Assembly: GCA_947501885.1 (NCBI GenBank)
Contig: CANMXN010000001.1
Span: 558,001-622,000, forward strand
Length of the DNA stretch: 64,000 nt
From: an uncultured Sphingorhabdus sp.
GTDB taxonomy: Bacteria; Pseudomonadota; Alphaproteobacteria; Sphingomonadales; Sphingomonadaceae
Direction: 5' to 3'
Shown here: positions 60,903 through 64,000 of the stretch, in pieces
Position numbering within the stretch: the first letter of the stretch is position 1
Layout: each line of letters starts with the position of its first letter
Notes under the pieces: model-generated
The model's input: the letters and a program-made list of their open reading frames with translations, nothing else
Told to the model about the DNA's origin: nothing
Database searches by the model: none
Program-made: the position numbers and the translations under genes

Positions 60903-62249
60903 ATGGCTGATTTCGCTATATCATCCCATATATATGTTCAGGCACAGTTAAATCGCATTACTAGCTTATCTCCAGGTCGCGATATATTGGGCTTAGAGCG
61001 CATAAATGCGCTTCTGCAAGTGATGGGCAACCCGCATCACCACCTCCCGCCTATTTTTCATGTTGCTGGCACCAATGGCAAAGGGTCGACTTGTGCATTT
61101 TTACGCAGCGCAATCGAAGCATCTGGCAAAATATGTCATGTCTATACTAGCCCACATCTGGTACGTTTCAATGAACGTATTCGTATTGCAGGGCAGTTAA
61201 TCAGCGATGATGAACTCGCCGAGATACTGCGCGAAACATTAGACAGTGCCGAGATGCATGATCTCAACCCAAGTTTTTTTGAAATCACTACCGCCGCTGC
61301 TTTTTTGGCATTTTCACGTCATCCAGCCGATGCTTGCATAATAGAAGTTGGCCTTGGCGGTCGGCTCGATGCAACTAATATTATCAAAAATCCAACAATA
61401 TGCGCCATCGCCAATTTGGGAATTGATCACGAAGGTTTTTTGCTTTCTCCCGAAGACGGCGCACCCGATGATCCCATGACACGTATCGCTTGGGAGAAAG
61501 CAGGAATTGCAAAAACTAATACTCCATTGGTCGTTGGACATTATACACCTAGTATGAATAATATTATCGCGGAACACGCCCAACATATTGGCGCGCCCTT
61601 ATATACCCAAAATGTTGAATGGGAGTATGAAGTAAGAGAAGATAATCTTCACTATAAAGATCAAAAAGGCGCGATCACACTTCCTTTACCTTCACTAAAA
61701 GGTTCGCACCAACACAGCAATGCCGCGCTTGCTATTGCAATGTTGCGCCATCAGTCTGCTGTCGATGTATCAGAGCAAGCATTATGTAGAGCCATGACGG
61801 ATACACGTTGGCCTGCACGATTACAGCGCTTATCTGATGGCCCATTACATCGATTGCAAGCCAAGCATGAAATTTGGCTCGACGGAGGACATAATGCTAA
61901 TGCAGGCAAGGCCATTGCATCTCATTTTGACGTAAACGTCCAAGACAATCAATATATTCACCTAATTATCGGTATGCTTTCTAATAAAGATCCTGCGTCT
62001 ATTCTTGCACCTATGCTGGGCCAAATAAAGAGTATCACTGTCCTTCCCATTAGTGGCCATGACCATCATGATATAGAAGCCTTTAAGAGCATTATCATAA
62101 ATCATGACATAGCAATCAAAAGTGTCGATACCATCCAGAGCGCACTACAATCTATCGATAATATCGCGCCAAATGATATTATTTTTATCGCTGGTTCACT
62201 TTATCTCGCTGGCACTGTTCTGGCTGCGAATGAGCAATATCCAGATTAG
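60903..62249 (+). CDS. folC: bifunctional folylpolyglutamate synthase/dihydrofolate synthase
   Basis: IFHVAGTNGKGSTCAFLRSAIEASG; VYTSPHLVRFNERIRI; EVGLGGRLDATNII. Confidence 0.96.
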   Translation: MADFAISSHIYVQAQLNRITSLSPGRDILGLERINALLQVMGNPHHHLPPIFHVAGTNGKGSTCAFLRSAIEASGKICHVYTSPHLVRFNERIRIAGQLISDDELAEILRETLDSAEMHDLNPSFFEITTAAAFLAFSRHPADACIIEVGLGGRLDATNIIKNPTICAIANLGIDHEGFLLSPEDGAPDDPMTRIAWEKAGIAKTNTPLVVGHYTPSMNNIIAEHAQHIGAPLYTQNVEWEYEVREDNLHYKDQKGAITLPLPSLKGSHQHSNAALAIAMLRHQSAVDVSEQALCRAMTDTRWPARLQRLSDGPLHRLQAKHEIWLDGGHNANAGKAIASHFDVNVQDNQYIHLIIGMLSNKDPASILAPMLGQIKSITVLPISGHDHHDIEAFKSIIINHDIAIKSVDTIQSALQSIDNIAPNDIIFIAGSLYLAGTVLAANEQYPD

Positions 62250-63646
62250 GCTTTCTTTCCTTCTTCTAAATTTTGATTTTCATGCCCATCATCTTCTGTA
62301 CTGGCTTGCCTTACAGTATCTACTATAAAGCCTCTGTTCCAAAGTACCCATAAGAGCGCCATTCCAGGGACTGCTACTAAAATAGTAAAGCCCCAAAAAC
62401 CAATCCAACCCATACCATTAGCAATAATTCCTGCCGGAGCTGCTAACCAAGTACGACCAACAGCGGCAAAAGATGACAATAAAGCAAATTGTGTAGCAGT
62501 GTAAGCTAGGCTAGATAAGCCTGACAAATATGTAACAAACACTGTTAAACCGATACCACTAGTAAAGTTTTCAGTACCTACCGCTAGTCCAAGCATGAAT
62601 GTATTATGACCAATGGCGGCCAAGATCATAAACATTACATTACTGAACATCATCATTAGTCCAGAAAAGACCAATGCACGGCCCATACCTAACCATGCAA
62701 TAAAAGGAGCGCCCATCGCAGAACCTAATATCAACGCCCAGAATCCTACAAGTTTATTAGCTGCTATAAATTCGGTATCCGTAAAACCTAATTCTACAAT
62801 CATTGGGTTAAGCATTCCCTGCCCCATCGCATCACCCACTTTGTAAATTAATACGAATAATAATATTAAAAACGCGCCATCACGCCCCAGAAACTCACGA
62901 AATGGATTGACAACTGTTTCTCTAAGCCAAGCAAGAAAGCTCTGTCCAGCTATCCGAGCATGTCTCTCGACAAATGTTCCCGTACCAGCATATAATGCAC
63001 CTAGAGCCGCAGGTATTACGCAAAATCCGGTTAAACCATAGGCCAATGCCCAGCCATAATTCATGCCTTCATTAGACGCGAGCCATACAGTACCAACCCC
63101 TGCGATCAAATTACCTGTACGATAACCAAATTGATTCATGGCTGTACCATGAGCTATTTCTTCATCACTCAATATCTCAATACGATAAGCATCAATGACA
63201 ATATCTTGCGTTGCAGATAGAAAGGCAACTATAATGGCCCAAAATGCAAATAAGGCCAAACCATTTTCAGGTTGGCTATTGCCCAATTGCCATAGAGCGA
63301 AAAATAACAATCCTTGAATGAAAAATAACCATCCACGGCGCTGACCAAAAGCTTTTGTTAAAAATGGTATAGGTAATTTATCGACCAATGGAGCCCATAA
63401 AAATTTTAGTGTATAAGGTGTCGTTAAACCTATTGCAAAACCAATTGCAGATTTATCAATACCAACTTTAGATAACCAAAATGTCATGGTTGCCAATAAT
63501 AAAGTGAGCGGAAAGCCACTGGATATACCCAATAAAAATGCTACAAATGGCATTTTACGAAGATAGGGTTTGAAAGCCGCTACCTGTGTAGCCAACCCTC
63601 CTACAATTGTAATAGCCGCTATGGCAATAATCCAGTTAATGGACAT
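62246..63646 (-). CDS. MFS transporter, AmpG-like muropeptide permease
   Basis: MPFVAFLLGISSGFPLTLLLATMTFWLSKVGIDKSAIGFAIGLTTPYTLKFLWAPLVDKLPIPF; ATQDIVIDAYRIE. Confidence 0.88.
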   Translation of the reverse strand: MSINWIIAIAAITIVGGLATQVAAFKPYLRKMPFVAFLLGISSGFPLTLLLATMTFWLSKVGIDKSAIGFAIGLTTPYTLKFLWAPLVDKLPIPFLTKAFGQRRGWLFFIQGLLFFALWQLGNSQPENGLALFAFWAIIVAFLSATQDIVIDAYRIEILSDEEIAHGTAMNQFGYRTGNLIAGVGTVWLASNEGMNYGWALAYGLTGFCVIPAALGALYAGTGTFVERHARIAGQSFLAWLRETVVNPFREFLGRDGAFLILLFVLIYKVGDAMGQGMLNPMIVELGFTDTEFIAANKLVGFWALILGSAMGAPFIAWLGMGRALVFSGLMMMFSNVMFMILAAIGHNTFMLGLAVGTENFTSGIGLTVFVTYLSGLSSLAYTATQFALLSSFAAVGRTWLAAPAGIIANGMGWIGFWGFTILVAVPGMALLWVLWNRGFIVDTVRQASTEDDGHENQNLEEGKKA

Positions 63647-63738
63647 ATCGAACTCCCCTAAATTTTATATGATAGAATCTAGCGCTCTTTTCATGAATAG
63701 CTAGTGACTTTTTCACCTAATTACGCCAAAGGGGCGTT

Positions 63739-64000
63739 ATGGCTTATACGCGCACCCCCGATAGCAAGAAAAATGCTCTTAAACGCAAGACTCGAAAAGC
63801 CATTCCGCGCGATGGTAGCGAGCGCAAAGATCATGATGAAAATAGCAAAAAACAAGGCTCTAAACCATCTAAATCGCAATCAAAAAATTCAGGTGCAGGT
63901 TCGGACAAACATGGAGTAGCAAGCCGCAAAAATGCTCCAAAGAAACCGCGTTCGCGCCGTGAGAATTTTGCAAATTTTGACACTATCCCTAGCAAACCAC
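63739..64000 (+). CDS. 5' part of a CDS with a Lys/Arg/Ser-rich N-terminal extension, truncated at window edge
   Basis: ATG at 63739 then an uninterrupted frame to the edge: MAYTRTPDSKKNALKRKTRKAIPRDGSERKDHDENSKKQGSKPSKSQSKNSGAGSDKHGVASRKNAPKKPRSRREN...; identity not recoverable from this fragment. Confidence 0.55.
   Translation, partial: MAYTRTPDSKKNALKRKTRKAIPRDGSERKDHDENSKKQGSKPSKSQSKNSGAGSDKHGVASRKNAPKKPRSRRENFANFDTIPSKP

Overview
The window is a contiguous piece of an AT-rich alphaproteobacterial chromosome, probably Sphingomonadales judging by gene content and synteny (gcrA, zapA-6S RNA-fau, split F0 ATP synthase b/b', purB-lapA-pyrF-trpF-trpB). About 60 CDS are dense and mostly housekeeping: nuoABCD (nuoD truncated at the left edge), efp, thiE, fba/pgk/gap/tkt, a zauP-like gene with zapA, 6S RNA, fau, tRNA-Asp, bkd E1a/E1b/E2, thyA, gcrA, parE, leuB/metZ/apaG, recO, uvrC, atpIBEF'F, ydbH-ynbE-ydbL, radC, purB, pyrF, trpF/B/A, accD, folC and an AmpG-like permease. 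Three accessory loci stand out. (1) 26.1-31.9 kb is a complete DSF quorum-sensing module: an RpfF synthase, an RpfC-type hybrid kinase with the RpfC membrane sensor domain, and a response regulator with a REC-PAS-GGDEF-EAL output in place of the canonical RpfG REC-HD-GYP. (2) 13.4-21.3 kb is a four-gene surface-protein locus: three small secreted DUF11-like proteins plus a 1699-aa multidomain protein with a probable outer-membrane barrel. Three of the four share an N-terminal module, and hairpins separate the genes. (3) 58.8-59.2 kb holds two tandem paralogous small membrane proteins inserted between trpB and trpA. I saw no CRISPR array, transposase, integrase or prophage. All calls come from reading the sequence and supplied translations; no database search was run.
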